Of a stretch of 64,000 bases of DNA, positions 27,910 to 37,912 are shown one piece after another. The stretch covers positions 2,182,046 through 2,246,045 of the forward strand of contig CP073692.1 of the NCBI GenBank assembly GCA_018228665.1, given 5' to 3'. The position numbers were made by a program, and so were the translations under genes. Source of the stretch: Faecalicatena sp. Marseille-Q4148. GTDB taxonomy: Bacteria; Bacillota; Clostridia; Lachnospirales; Lachnospiraceae. The stretch's first letter is position 1. The number at the start of each line of letters is the position of its first letter. Below the pieces are notes generated by a model, which saw only the letters and a program-made list of their open reading frames with translations, did not search any database and was not told the DNA's origin.

Positions 27910-29643
27910 TTACAGCATTTCCTGAATCATTTCGAGAATCGTCTTTCCTAACTCTTCGGATTTGCTGTCTGCATCTGCCAGAGAAGAGCCTTTCACACCA
28001 TAGTAGAATTTTACTTTTGGCTCTGTTCCGGATGGTCTTACACATACCCATGCCGCATCATTTAACTCATAATAAAGCACATTTGAGTTCGGCAGTCCCG
28101 TCGGCGCTGTCTTACCTGTTGCAAGATCCGTAATTGTATCTGCCTGATAGTCTCTCACTTTTTCTACTTTATATGCACCAAATGCTTTTGGCGGTTCTTT
28201 TCTAAGTGTTTCAAGAATCTCCTGAATCTTGGCAAGTCCTTCAATTCCTTTTAAAGTGATAGACTGGATATCGTCTTTGTAATATCCGTACTTCTCATAG
28301 GCATCGATCATAGCATCCCATAGCGTCTTGCCCTGTGTCTTATAGTAAGCAGCCGCCTCGCAGAGAGCCATTGTTGCAACAATCGCATCTTTATCTCTTG
28401 CATGTGTTCCGATCAGACATCCATAGCTCTCTTCAAATCCAAATACATACTCGCCTTTTCCGCTTGTCTCAAAGCCAAGAATCTGCTGTCCGATATATTT
28501 GAATCCTGTCAGAACTTCAATCAATCCGATGCCATTTTCTTTTGCAATGGCATCAGCCATATTCGATGTAACAATTGTCTTAATCAGATATCCGTCTTCC
28601 GGAAGTCCTTTTAATGCTTTTCTCTGTGTGATCTCATAATCTGCCAGCAGACAACCGGACATATTACCGGTAAGTACTTTATACTCTCCTGATACTGTAT
28701 CTTTTACATAAACGCCAAGACGATCTGCATCCGGATCTGTTGCAAGTACAAGGTCTGCATCTACTTCTTTTGCAAGTTTTAGTCCGAGTTCAAATGCTTC
28801 TTTTGCCTCTGGATTCGGATAAGAGACTGTCGGGAAATTACCGTCCGGAAGTTCCTGTTCTTTTACTACATAAACATGCTCAAAACCAAGTTCTTTCAAA
28901 ACACGTCTTGCCGGAATATTACCGGTTCCGTGAAGCGGACTGTAAACAATCTTCAGTTCGCTCTTCATCTTGTCAATGGCATCCTGATGAAGTACCTGCT
29001 TCTTCAGCTCGGCGATATATGCATCGTCAATTTCAGAGCCGATCACAATATACAGATTCTTTTCCTTTGCTTCTCCAAGGCTTACTGTCTTACATTCATC
29101 ATGGCGCTCGATTGCATTCACCTCATCCATGATTCCTTTATCATGCGGCGGTGTAATCTGTGCTCCATCTTCCCAGTATACTTTATATCCATTGTATTCC
29201 GGCGGGTTATGGCTCGCTGTAATATTAATTCCGGCAATACATCCAAGTTTGCGCACTGCATAAGATAACTCCGGTGTCGGACGAAGTGATTCAAATACAT
29301 ATGCTCTGATTCCATTTGCCGCAAGACAGAGAGCTGCCTCATCTGCAAATTCAGGAGACATCCGACGTGAATCGTAAGCAATCGCTACTCCCTGTTCCTG
29401 TGCGCCCTTCTTGATAATATAGTTCGCCAATCCCTGTGTTGCCTTGCGGACCGTATAGATATTCATCCGGTTTGTTCCTGCCCCTATAATTCCCCGAAGT
29501 CCTGCCGTTCCGAATTCCAGCTCCTTATAGAAGCGCTCCTTAATCTCTTTATCATCTTCGGAAATCGCCTGTAATTCCGCTTTTGTCTCTGCATCAAAAT
29601 ATGGATTCTCAAGCCATTCCTGATATTTTTTCTGATAGTCCAT
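27910..29643 (-). CDS. Phosphoglucomutase/phosphomannomutase
   Basis: A 577-residue alpha-phosphohexomutase interconverting glucose-6-P and glucose-1-P (or the mannose forms) for polysaccharide and glycogen metabolism. Domain signatures are GTAGLRGIIGAGTNRMN, the phosphoserine loop TASHNPPEYNGYK, the metal loop DPDADRLGV, the sugar loop GFEESYG, and the phosphate-binding GTEPKVKFY. This fits the PgcA-type long subfamily of Firmicutes. The ATG at 29643 is preferred over an upstream TTG because GGAGG lies 9 nt before it. Confidence 0.95.
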   Translation of the reverse strand: MDYQKKYQEWLENPYFDAETKAELQAISEDDKEIKERFYKELEFGTAGLRGIIGAGTNRMNIYTVRKATQGLANYIIKKGAQEQGVAIAYDSRRMSPEFADEAALCLAANGIRAYVFESLRPTPELSYAVRKLGCIAGINITASHNPPEYNGYKVYWEDGAQITPPHDKGIMDEVNAIERHDECKTVSLGEAKEKNLYIVIGSEIDDAYIAELKKQVLHQDAIDKMKSELKIVYSPLHGTGNIPARRVLKELGFEHVYVVKEQELPDGNFPTVSYPNPEAKEAFELGLKLAKEVDADLVLATDPDADRLGVYVKDTVSGEYKVLTGNMSGCLLADYEITQRKALKGLPEDGYLIKTIVTSNMADAIAKENGIGLIEVLTGFKYIGQQILGFETSGKGEYVFGFEESYGCLIGTHARDKDAIVATMALCEAAAYYKTQGKTLWDAMIDAYEKYGYYKDDIQSITLKGIEGLAKIQEILETLRKEPPKAFGAYKVEKVRDYQADTITDLATGKTAPTGLPNSNVLYYELNDAAWVCVRPSGTEPKVKFYYGVKGSSLADADSKSEELGKTILEMIQEML

Positions 29644-29739
29644 TGTAATCAACCTCCTGGATTCCTTTCTTATGCGAATTCTCGCTTTCTCTTACCGTTA
29701 GGTAAATGTCTAAAGATAGTTTTATTATACACCACTTAC

Positions 29740-30729
29740 CTATAAATGAAAAGAAAATATGTCCCCTAAAAACTGCTTTTTCTCCTTTGTTTCCTGGACA
29801 GAAAGTACCAGTTTCTCGACACTTTTCTGTGGAATCCTTGCTTTATTTGACTGATAATATGTATTGGCTGCTTTAAAAAATTTCTCCGGATACGCAAGAC
29901 GCAGCGCCAGGTATTCCATTTCTTCCCCGGAAAGCGGATGGATCCTCGTATAAGAGCGGATGATCTGCTCTCCCAGATGTCTGTCCCAATGATTCTTTTC
30001 CATAATCTTACGCATGAAATAGTAAAGATCTCCCGCCTGAATATCAATTCTAAAATCATCAAAATTCACAGTAGCGATCCCCTCTGAAGTCATAATCAGG
30101 TTATGATAATTATAGTCTCCGTGCACAAGCGTCCGCTTCCTTTTACTTTCCTCATAAAGCTTCCGGCACTCCTCTGCCTTCCCTGTGACTTCTTTCGCAA
30201 ATGCATACATTTCTTCAAAGCAGCTCAAAAACAATAACTCAAATTCATTCTTTGCCGGGCGTTTCCGTATAAAACCTCTGATCTTGCGAAGTTTCTGGTT
30301 GTATCTTTGAAGTTCCTCCTCCGGTTTCGTACCAACCGGTACGTCGCCCTGAAGATTGTCTGTCGGTTCTGCAAGCACATTATGCAAAAATGCCAGATTT
30401 TTTACTGCCTCTGTAATCTCATACTCTTTCTGTACATTGCATTCCCTGCCTGCAAACCATTTCTTTACAAGATAAACCGTTCCGTCTTCCAGCTTCGAAA
30501 CAAATGCTCCTTCTTTATTGGCGATCGGATTATCCACTAATCGGCATCCACCCGCCCGCAAATGCAGACAGAGGCGGTCCATACTCTCCGCCCGCCTCTC
30601 AGACATTCCCGTGTTCTGCACTATGCAGAGCCCACGGTCTGTATCGAGCAGAAAGCTGTTCCGCCCCCGCTTTATATTCTTCACTTCTATATCATATTGT
30701 TCCAAAACTTCTAATTCATACTCTTTCAT
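29740..30729 (-). CDS. CotS-family spore coat protein kinase-like
   Basis: A 329-residue protein of the CotS/aminoglycoside phosphotransferase-like kinase fold. The catalytic loop is HGDYNYHNLI and the metal-binding region is TVNFDDFRIDIQAGDLYYFM. The N-terminal lobe has GRNSFLLDTDRGLCIVQ in the nucleotide-binding position. CotS proteins are spore-coat components in Bacilli and Clostridia, and their phosphorylation targets are not well defined. GGAGG precedes the ATG by 5 nt. It fits the sporulating character of the organism; the actual substrate is unknown. Confidence 0.85.
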   Translation of the reverse strand: MKEYELEVLEQYDIEVKNIKRGRNSFLLDTDRGLCIVQNTGMSERRAESMDRLCLHLRAGGCRLVDNPIANKEGAFVSKLEDGTVYLVKKWFAGRECNVQKEYEITEAVKNLAFLHNVLAEPTDNLQGDVPVGTKPEEELQRYNQKLRKIRGFIRKRPAKNEFELLFLSCFEEMYAFAKEVTGKAEECRKLYEESKRKRTLVHGDYNYHNLIMTSEGIATVNFDDFRIDIQAGDLYYFMRKIMEKNHWDRHLGEQIIRSYTRIHPLSGEEMEYLALRLAYPEKFFKAANTYYQSNKARIPQKSVEKLVLSVQETKEKKQFLGDIFSFHL

Positions 30730-30822
30730 ACTTACCTCCAGAATTCTTACTTCGTTCCCTCTAATGTATGAATTCGTCCCGATAAGTATGACTCAACCAC
30801 AAGAACAGTCCGCGCCTGCCTC

Positions 30823-32145
30823 TTAGATCAGTTTCAGCAGTTCGTCCTTTGTGTTTTTCCCCGGATCCGAAAGGACTGCATCAAGAAGCTTCTCTAACGT
30901 CTCTCCAACGGCTTTTCCCTGTTGGATTCCGGCTTCTATTAAATCTTTCCCAGTCACTGCAAGCGTTTTCAGCGACACACAGTCTCCCTTCTCCAACGTC
31001 TCATGATAATACTGTTCTACCAGAGCAAGATTTTCCATCTTCTCTGCCCTTCGGTATTCACTTTGCCCCATCATATCTGCTCTTCGCAGTTCGATGTAAT
31101 AAGGAAAAAGTTCTTCTCCGATGATTGCCATACTCCTGCGCACATTTTCCGGAGTCGCCTTCGTCTTATAATGATAATCGTGATATAAAACAAGCTTGCA
31201 TACATTTCGCAGCGTATAGTTGTCGAATTTCAGCCGTTTCAAAATAACCCTCGTCATTTCCTCGCTACGTTTCCCATGTCCTGTAAAATGCGCCACACCT
31301 TCTGCATCAATACTTTTCATATCCGGTTTTCCAAAATCGTGAAACAGCGCTGCCAGACGGAGTATCCTGTCATTTCTCACAGCACAGATTACATGGATTG
31401 TATGCTCTCCCACATTACAAAAATGATGCGGTGTTTCCTGCGTGGTATCCATCAGACGATCAAATTCCGGAAGGATCACTGCCGTAATCCCAAGCTCATA
31501 TGCCTCCCGGATCAATTCCGGATGCGGCGATGTCATTAGCTTCACTAATTCTGTCTGGATTCTCTCCGCACTAATCTGACGCAGATTGCCTGCAAGTGCT
31601 CTGATTGCTTCTTTTGTCTCTTTCTCGATTTCAAATCCAAGCTGCGCCGCAAAACGCACCGCCCGCATAATACGCAGTGCGTCTTCTCCGAACCGCTCTC
31701 TGGCACAGCCGACACAGCGGATCATTCCCTTCTCAAGATCTTCCATTCCGCCAAAAATGTCTACCAGCCCATCTTCATCATTGTACGCCATTGCATTAAT
31801 CGTAAAATCCCGACGCAGCAGATCTTCCCTCAGATTTCTTGTAAACTGCACACTCTTCGGGTGGCGGCAGTCTTCATAATCGCCGTCTACCCGGTAGGTT
31901 GTCACCTCAAACCCTTCTCTGTCCATCAGGACGGTAACAGTGCCATGCTCAATCCCCGTATCTACCGTATGTGAAAACAGACTTTTAATCTCCTGGGGAG
32001 AGGCAGACGTGGTAATATCCCAGTCTCCCGGAACTCTTCCCAAAATAGAATCGCGTACGCAGCCCCCGACTGCGTACGCCTCAAATCCATTCTCTTGAAG
32101 TGTATGAATAATTCGATTAACGTTCGGCGGTAAATTCATTCTCAT
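30823..32145 (-). CDS. cca: CCA tRNA nucleotidyltransferase
   Basis: A 440-residue polymerase that adds or repairs the 3' CCA of tRNAs. Class II features are visible: YAVGGCVRDSILGR, the catalytic DWDIT, the neck region RDFTINAMAYN and DALRIMRAVRFAAQL. The C-terminal half carries an HD-type phosphohydrolase domain (ALFHDFGKP), as in some bacterial enzymes. The start at 32145 is preferred because GAGGGGGAA precedes it; longer frames run into proS. It lies 20 bp after proS, so the two tRNA-related genes probably form one transcript. Confidence 0.95.
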   Translation of the reverse strand: MRMNLPPNVNRIIHTLQENGFEAYAVGGCVRDSILGRVPGDWDITTSASPQEIKSLFSHTVDTGIEHGTVTVLMDREGFEVTTYRVDGDYEDCRHPKSVQFTRNLREDLLRRDFTINAMAYNDEDGLVDIFGGMEDLEKGMIRCVGCARERFGEDALRIMRAVRFAAQLGFEIEKETKEAIRALAGNLRQISAERIQTELVKLMTSPHPELIREAYELGITAVILPEFDRLMDTTQETPHHFCNVGEHTIHVICAVRNDRILRLAALFHDFGKPDMKSIDAEGVAHFTGHGKRSEEMTRVILKRLKFDNYTLRNVCKLVLYHDYHYKTKATPENVRRSMAIIGEELFPYYIELRRADMMGQSEYRRAEKMENLALVEQYYHETLEKGDCVSLKTLAVTGKDLIEAGIQQGKAVGETLEKLLDAVLSDPGKNTKDELLKLI

Positions 32146-32165
32146 GAACGACTTCCCCCTCGTTT

Positions 32166-33608
32166 CTAATATGCCTTGCCCCAGTAAACCATACTTCTTG
32201 CCGGTTTTCCACAGCATACGCAGACGTCAGAAATCTGTTCCTGCTCTTCCGGAATACATCTTGATGTCACTCCGCCGGTCAGTTCTTTAATCTGTTTTTC
32301 ACATTCTTCACAGCCGCACCACATTGCCTTAATAAATCCTGGTTTATTTGCAGCAATTTCTTTCATCTCATCCATATTTGCAGCTGTATAAACACGCTCA
32401 TCACGATATGCTTTCGCTCTGTCATACATATCTTTCTGCATTGTCTCAAGAATCTCACCGAGTTTCACTGTGAGTTCATCAAGAGAAACAACAATTTTCT
32501 CTCTTGTGTCACGGCGTACAACAACTGCCTGATTATTCTCAATGTCTTTCGGTCCAATCTCAATACGAGCCGGAATACCAAGCATTTCCTGCTCACTGAA
32601 CTTCCATCCCGGGCTCTTCTCAGAATCATCAATCTCTGCACGATATCCGGAAGCTTTCAGCGCCTGAAGCAGCTCGTTGGCTTTATCAAGTACACCTTCT
32701 TTGTGCTGTGCGATCGGAATTACGCGCACCTGAGTCGGAGCGATTCTTGGCGGAAGCACAAGGCCGCTGTCATCTCCGTGCACCATAATAATTGCACCGA
32801 TGATACGTGTAGATACACCCCAGGATGTCTCGTAAACACTCTTTAACTGATTATCTTTATCAAGATACTGAATCTCAAATGCATCTGCAAAGCCGCTTCC
32901 GAAGAAATGGCTTGTACCTGACTGAAGCGCCTTACCGTCATGCATCATTGCCTCGATCGTATAAGTATCTTCTGCTCCGGCAAATTTCTCACTGTCTGTC
33001 TTTCTTCCGACAAGAAGCGGAATTGCTAAATCCTGCTCTACAAAATCTCTGTATACCTGAAGCATTGTCAGCGTTCTCTGTTCTGCTTCTTCATAAGTCG
33101 CGTGGATCGTATGTCCTTCCTGCCATAAAAACTCTCTGGAACGTAAGAACGGTCTTGTTGTCTTCTCCCAGCGAAGAACAGAACACCACTGATTCCAAAC
33201 CTTCGGAAGATCACGGTAAGACTGTACGGTTCTGCTCCAGTAATCGCAGAATAATGTCTCAGATGTCGGACGGATACACATTCTTTCCTGAAGCGGCTCC
33301 ATTCCTCCATGTGTTACCCATGCAACTTCCGGTGCAAATCCTTCAATATGATCTTTTTCTTTCTGAAGAAGGCTCTCCGGAATCAGAAGCGGCATGTAAA
33401 CATTCTCCACACCTGTTGCTTTAAAACGGGCATCCAGATCTTTCTGGATATTCTCCCAGATTGCATAGCCGTTTGGCTCATAGATCAGGCACCCCTTTAC
33501 ACTTGAATAATTACAAAGCTTTGCTTCGCGGACAACATCTGTATACCACTGAGCAAAATCCACATCTCTTGATGTGATCGATTCAACAAATTTCTTTTCC
33601 TTTGCCAT
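32166..33608 (-). CDS. proS: Prolyl-tRNA synthetase, short (type 3, eukaryote/archaea-like)
   Basis: A 480-residue class II synthetase that charges tRNA(Pro). It lacks the large insertion domain of the E. coli-type enzyme and has the features of the short form: [19 protein letters not shown], motif 2 region [23 protein letters not shown], motif 3 region [14 protein letters not shown] and the zinc-type C-terminal end with CGCEEC and CVCCGKP. The start at 33608 is preferred because a longer frame would run into the T-box terminator. Expression is controlled by the T-box leader upstream. Confidence 0.97.
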   Translation of the reverse strand: MAKEKKFVESITSRDVDFAQWYTDVVREAKLCNYSSVKGCLIYEPNGYAIWENIQKDLDARFKATGVENVYMPLLIPESLLQKEKDHIEGFAPEVAWVTHGGMEPLQERMCIRPTSETLFCDYWSRTVQSYRDLPKVWNQWCSVLRWEKTTRPFLRSREFLWQEGHTIHATYEEAEQRTLTMLQVYRDFVEQDLAIPLLVGRKTDSEKFAGAEDTYTIEAMMHDGKALQSGTSHFFGSGFADAFEIQYLDKDNQLKSVYETSWGVSTRIIGAIIMVHGDDSGLVLPPRIAPTQVRVIPIAQHKEGVLDKANELLQALKASGYRAEIDDSEKSPGWKFSEQEMLGIPARIEIGPKDIENNQAVVVRRDTREKIVVSLDELTVKLGEILETMQKDMYDRAKAYRDERVYTAANMDEMKEIAANKPGFIKAMWCGCEECEKQIKELTGGVTSRCIPEEQEQISDVCVCCGKPARSMVYWGKAY

Positions 33609-33659
33609 TGTCTCATTCTCCTTTTCACTTCTATTTCTTAATAAGATTTTTTCATGTGC

Positions 33660-33905
33660 AACAAAAACGCCGAAGCTCAAATCCCTAAAAGGGACCGAAA
33701 ACTTCGGCGGTACCACCCTGATTAACTGTCATCTGATCTTTTGTCTTCCAATCATCTGACAATTCTCTTTCCAGCCGTTATCGCCGGCCGCTACGCTGCA
33801 TTTTCATGCAGAGACTCCAAGGCAGGTTCCATACGTTTCCTGGAAAGATGTCTCACCACTCATCTTCTCTCTGTGCCATTCCCGGTATGTACTAATCCTC
33901 TTCCA
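33660..33905 (-). promoter_or_regulatory. T-box leader controlling proS (tRNA(Pro)-sensing)
   Basis: The conserved T-box sequence AGGGTGGTACCGCC is on the minus strand at 33706-33719. It is followed by a terminator hairpin (CGCCGAAG and CTTCGGCG arms, between 33666 and 33710) with a run of five T residues. About 190 nt of structured leader precede it, with a CCT as candidate proline specifier near 33830. Uncharged tRNA(Pro) should favour the antiterminator and switch on proS. A weak promoter pair (TTTACA at 33935-33940, TATATT at 33913-33918, 16-bp spacer) lies upstream. Confidence 0.93.
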
Positions 33906-33975
33906 TGTCCAAAATATATTTAGATAATGGTTATTGTAAAGGAAGAGAGGGGGGATTGTCAAGAGGGATTGCTGC

Positions 33976-34016
33976 GCATTCCTTTACCCGCATTCCTTTA
34001 CCCGCATTCCTTTACC
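33976..34016. repeat. Short tandem repeat, three 14-bp units
   Basis: The unit GCATTCCTTTACCC is repeated three times head to tail (33976-33989, 33990-34003 and a 13-base third copy). It lies in the gap between the T-box promoter of proS and the yitT-like gene. No gene is visible between 33940 and 34110; the remaining part is A+T rich with no clear signal. Confidence 0.9.
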
Positions 34017-34110
34017 GTCAACTTCAATGAAATCCCAATATTAAATCTTGATACAAGAGTCCTAAAATTGGTTTAAAATAGAAATCTTGACAGGTGCAAA
34101 AAAAAATAAC

Positions 34111-34998
34111 CTATATTATTTTCTTTTTGAATTCTTCATATGTAATACGTTCTTTGGTAAATCCTTGACCATTTACCTCATTAATCTGATTAATGGTAAG
34201 AAATGCAAATGGATCTGTTTCACATATCATCTCTTTCAAATCAAATAATTTTTGTCTTGGAATCACACACATAACCCCTTTCTGTTCTTCACCGCTATAT
34301 CCCGTCTGTATGTGAAAGAGTGTTACTCCTGCTTCTATGTCCTGCAATATTTTTTCCTGAATCTTTTTATACTCTCTTGAAATAATCATTACCTGCATAG
34401 AGACCTTTCCATTTGGAACAACTTTATCAATCACAACCGTTGCTAGAAGAGTCAGTATAATTCCATAAAGTATTTGCTCCATATCCGAGAAAGAAGCCTG
34501 TAAACCCAAAACTAAAAAATCTACTATATACACCGTAACACCGACTGAAAGAGACGTTTTTTTGTTTGCTATCATGGCAATAATATCTGTTCCACCCGTT
34601 GATCCTCCTACTCTTACTACAAGGCCCATACTAACGCCTACAAGAAGTCCTCCAAAAACAGCAGACAATAGTATATTGTCTGTCATTTTTGTGATTCCTG
34701 GAATTTTCTGTAACATTTCAAGAAATAATGGATAGATAAATGTACTCAATAAAGTTTTCTTTACGAATTCTTTTCCCAGAATAAACCATGCTATGATAAG
34801 CAATATACTGTTCAGACTAAGGACAATAATTGAAGTCCGAATTCCCCAAAAATGATTTCCTGCAATTCCTAAGCCGGTTGCCCCTCCCATCGGAATCCCT
34901 GCCGGAACAATAAAAGCAACTACAGCAAGCGCTAATATTGCATTCCCGGTTACAACACCCAATAAATTCATTAATTTTTCGTTGGTGTTCTTTTTCAT
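34111..34998 (-). CDS. YitT family membrane protein with DUF2179 domain
   Basis: A 295-residue membrane protein. Five to six hydrophobic segments occupy residues 10-190, with the family motif VGGSTGGTDIIA. The cytoplasmic C-terminal domain (about 205-290, MQVMIISREYKKIQEKI, RGVTLF-like turn GVTLFHIQTGYSG, VMCVIPRQKL) is the DUF2179 fold seen in many Firmicutes membrane proteins. The biological role of the family is unknown. Its own ribosome site is weak and its ATG overlaps the stop of a possible 18-codon upstream frame. Confidence 0.9.
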   Translation of the reverse strand: MKKNTNEKLMNLLGVVTGNAILALAVVAFIVPAGIPMGGATGLGIAGNHFWGIRTSIIVLSLNSILLIIAWFILGKEFVKKTLLSTFIYPLFLEMLQKIPGITKMTDNILLSAVFGGLLVGVSMGLVVRVGGSTGGTDIIAMIANKKTSLSVGVTVYIVDFLVLGLQASFSDMEQILYGIILTLLATVVIDKVVPNGKVSMQVMIISREYKKIQEKILQDIEAGVTLFHIQTGYSGEEQKGVMCVIPRQKLFDLKEMICETDPFAFLTINQINEVNGQGFTKERITYEEFKKKII

Positions 34999-35051
34999 TT
35001 TGTCATCATCTCTATAATCTTCTTATTTGTTTCTTTTATTTCTTCTGCCAC
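34995..35051 (-). CDS. Possible 18-residue upstream peptide coupled to the yitT-like gene
   Basis: A GTG (35051) after a strong purine-rich ribosome site opens an 18-codon frame whose TGA overlaps the ATG of the membrane protein gene (ATGA). The peptide is MAEEIKETNKKIIEMMTK, charged and helical. It could be a leader that couples translation to yitT, or simply chance. No similar short protein is known to me. Confidence 0.35.
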   Translation of the reverse strand: MAEEIKETNKKIIEMMTK

Positions 35052-35122
35052 AATTCCTTCCCCCCTACTGTTCATTTAGATATATATAATATCCGACAAT
35101 TCCTGCTTCCAACTCCTTACAT

Positions 35123-37900
35123 TTACTCCATCAGTACTATTACATTGTCGAATTGACTGGCCGCCTCTTCGATCTTCACTCGGTTTCCAAGTACGCAAAC
35201 AACTCCCTCTTCAGTAAAGCTTTCCATTACCTGATGCCTGTTTTTCAGATCTTCTTTCTGCGCCTTTAGCAACCTTTCTCTAACTTTTTCCCTAACCCGC
35301 GGTTCTTCCTGCCGCAGATACCAAGAATCCATTCGTTTTGTCTGTACATATGTTTTGGGAGTTCGGTCATATCCGGCAACAGCACCAATCTTATAATTCA
35401 GAAGCTCCTGTTCCCCTAGTTCAAGATCTTTTAACCACCTTGCAGTGTTGCGGAAGGATTCTATCGTCCTTTTTACGTTCGGATCTCGATAGGAACTCAT
35501 AGTCCAGCTTTGATTTGGGAGTACAGACATCTGACAGCCGTAAGCCCCTCCTTCAGCACGGATCTTTGCCCACAAGTAATCAAAGCTTACCATTCTGCCA
35601 AGAAGATAATCCTCACCGGTATATTCCCCGATTCCTCCAAGCGCAACATAAGATACCTCCGACGGAATGATAAATGCCTCCGATTTTCCAGGAAGCAATT
35701 TGTCCTGATACCATCTAGGTTCCCTTTCCCTTATACTGCTGCAGAACCCAGAATCCGCGATCAACTGGCGGAAATCGGCGTAAGCTTTCTCTGTACCTGT
35801 AAAACTTATCACCAGATTGGACTTACGGCAAATCTTCTTCTGAATTTCCTTAAGTTCCCGGATCATCTGCCCATGGTCTGCGTCAAAGTTCTTCAGAAGC
35901 TTTCCTAAGAACTGATAATAGTAAATTCCGTTATAGCGTTCCCTTGCCGCTCCTTCCGGCATATAGTGTGCGGCCGCGCGTCCGGACGCATAGCTGTTCC
36001 CACTGGTAACAAATCCCCTTTCCAGTTCCATCCGGCTCTGCCTGATCCTTTTCAGAATAATCTCCGGATGCTCCAGAATGGTATCATACAGCAGCTCTTC
36101 CCCCAGTTTTACCGCTCTCATAAGATTCTGTTCCAGACAGCTGATATCCATCGCAAATTTAAGCCTGACATGCCGGATATCATCTGCATTGGTGTACGCT
36201 TCCAGATAAGCCCTTATATTTCCAAGCCACATATTCTTCTCAATCACTAATTCTTCCAGGCTGTGCGTTCTCGTAGGAAGACTGCCCAGAAGTTCGGAAA
36301 ACAGCTTTGCATAAGGAACTTTCTCCGGCTCCAGATCACTGATATCAAAATAGTAACTTTGATATACCACTCCTTTTGAAGGGATCTCTTGTTTCAAATA
36401 TGTAATACCGGATTCTTCCTCTGCCCTTGTGAGCGGCTCCTCCTTTTTATGAAGCAGATCATCCGCAGACAGACCCGGCAGGTCTTCTGTCTCTTCTTCC
36501 TGCCCTTTCTCTTCGGCCCTTTCAAGAGGTTCCAGGGAAACCTCTGCCTCATAATCATTTTCCAGGAGGATTTCCCTCAGAAGTGATTCAAAATATCCTT
36601 CCTTTACAAGGGTTCTCATCTTCCTATATGTTTCTTCAAATTCTATCATCTCGCAAGGTCTGGTTCCCTGCGCCCATCCGCCGGCAATATCCAGTACATA
36701 TTCAATTCCCTCCGGCTGGCTCCCGCCTTTTTCCCTCATCCAAAATTCCAGACGGTTGATCGCCGAAACCAATACCTCTTCTCCGATTCCTTCTCTGCAA
36801 AGTCTGTCCGCCTGTTCTGTGATAACCGTTTTCAACCGGCCGGCAGTTTCTTTGTCTGTATTCTTTATTTTAACGGCAAGATAGGGCTGTCTGATACCAT
36901 CCATGATAAAATACTGAATCTCCGGGATTCCCAGGCTCTGAATAAGCCCTTTCTTCATCGGCGCCTCGTCTTCCCCCATAATCGCCTGCATAAGGATATA
37001 GACTGCATTCATACGTTCCCGGTTGTCAAAATCACCCAGACTATATGTGCATGACGCAAACACACCCTGATTGCCGAACTTCTCCTTATCATACAGCTTA
37101 TTTCGGATTCCCTTTACGGGTTTCTGCAGCATAACCGGCTTCGCAGGTTCTAAGCGTTTCATTTTTCCCAGATAAACTTTGTCAATATACTCCAATATTT
37201 GTTCCGTATTCATTCTCCCATATAGAACAATACAGCAGTTGGAAGCATTATAAAACGTCCTGTAATATTCCAGAAATTCCTCATAAGATAGCGCGGGAAT
37301 CGTATCCGGAAATCCTCCGGATACAAAACGATAGGCCGTTTCCGGAAACATTGCCTTAGACATTTCATCCTCTAATATGCTGTCCAGGGATGAGAAAACA
37401 CCCTTCATCTCATTATAAACAACGCCGTTAATCTCCGGAGCTTTTCCGTCTTCACACTGAAAATGCCAGCCCTCCTGTTCAAAGATCTCTTTATCCGTAA
37501 GAACATTCGGACAAAATACCGCGTTTAGATAAACGTCCATCAGATTCATAAAATCCTTCTCATTCTCTGTGCAAAAGGGATATACCGTATGATCCGGATA
37601 TGTAATTGCATTTACGAATTCTGCCATGGAATGTTTCATCAGATTGACGAACATAGTTTTATCCGGATATCTGCGGGAACCATTCAGCACAGAATGCTCC
37701 AGAATATGGAAAACTCCCGTGCTGTCCTTTGGTATGGTCCGAAATCCAACCAGAAAGCTCTTTTTAACGTCCTGATTGTCTATAACGACGACCTGCGCTC
37801 CGGTTGACAGGTGCTCCATCTGAATAATATCTCCTTCGACCTCACGCACATACTTCTTTTCTTTAACTTCAAATCCATAGATTTTTTCCCCGGTTTCCAT
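35123..37900 (-). CDS. M16C family metallopeptidase (PreP-like)
   Basis: A protein of about 925 residues, the large two-halved M16C type related to presequence protease. The inverted zinc motif HILEH is at about residues 65-69, with the second glutamate expected about 75 residues later in the NEMKGVFSS region. The middle carries the M16C-associated linker domain. Family enzymes degrade short peptides inside a closed chamber. There is no signal peptide, so it is probably cytoplasmic. The second Met (37900) is preferred as start because GAGGGA lies 6 nt before it. It starts 12 bp after the thioredoxin gene and probably ends the eight-gene operon from 44.5 kb. Confidence 0.93.
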   Translation of the reverse strand: METGEKIYGFEVKEKKYVREVEGDIIQMEHLSTGAQVVVIDNQDVKKSFLVGFRTIPKDSTGVFHILEHSVLNGSRRYPDKTMFVNLMKHSMAEFVNAITYPDHTVYPFCTENEKDFMNLMDVYLNAVFCPNVLTDKEIFEQEGWHFQCEDGKAPEINGVVYNEMKGVFSSLDSILEDEMSKAMFPETAYRFVSGGFPDTIPALSYEEFLEYYRTFYNASNCCIVLYGRMNTEQILEYIDKVYLGKMKRLEPAKPVMLQKPVKGIRNKLYDKEKFGNQGVFASCTYSLGDFDNRERMNAVYILMQAIMGEDEAPMKKGLIQSLGIPEIQYFIMDGIRQPYLAVKIKNTDKETAGRLKTVITEQADRLCREGIGEEVLVSAINRLEFWMREKGGSQPEGIEYVLDIAGGWAQGTRPCEMIEFEETYRKMRTLVKEGYFESLLREILLENDYEAEVSLEPLERAEEKGQEEETEDLPGLSADDLLHKKEEPLTRAEEESGITYLKQEIPSKGVVYQSYYFDISDLEPEKVPYAKLFSELLGSLPTRTHSLEELVIEKNMWLGNIRAYLEAYTNADDIRHVRLKFAMDISCLEQNLMRAVKLGEELLYDTILEHPEIILKRIRQSRMELERGFVTSGNSYASGRAAAHYMPEGAARERYNGIYYYQFLGKLLKNFDADHGQMIRELKEIQKKICRKSNLVISFTGTEKAYADFRQLIADSGFCSSIREREPRWYQDKLLPGKSEAFIIPSEVSYVALGGIGEYTGEDYLLGRMVSFDYLWAKIRAEGGAYGCQMSVLPNQSWTMSSYRDPNVKRTIESFRNTARWLKDLELGEQELLNYKIGAVAGYDRTPKTYVQTKRMDSWYLRQEEPRVREKVRERLLKAQKEDLKNRHQVMESFTEEGVVCVLGNRVKIEEAASQFDNVIVLME

Positions 37901-37912
37901 ATCCATTCCCTC

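Noticed and set aside
33976..34016. CRISPR-like repeat array
   Set aside because: The units are head to tail without spacers and only 14 bp long, and no cas genes are present.
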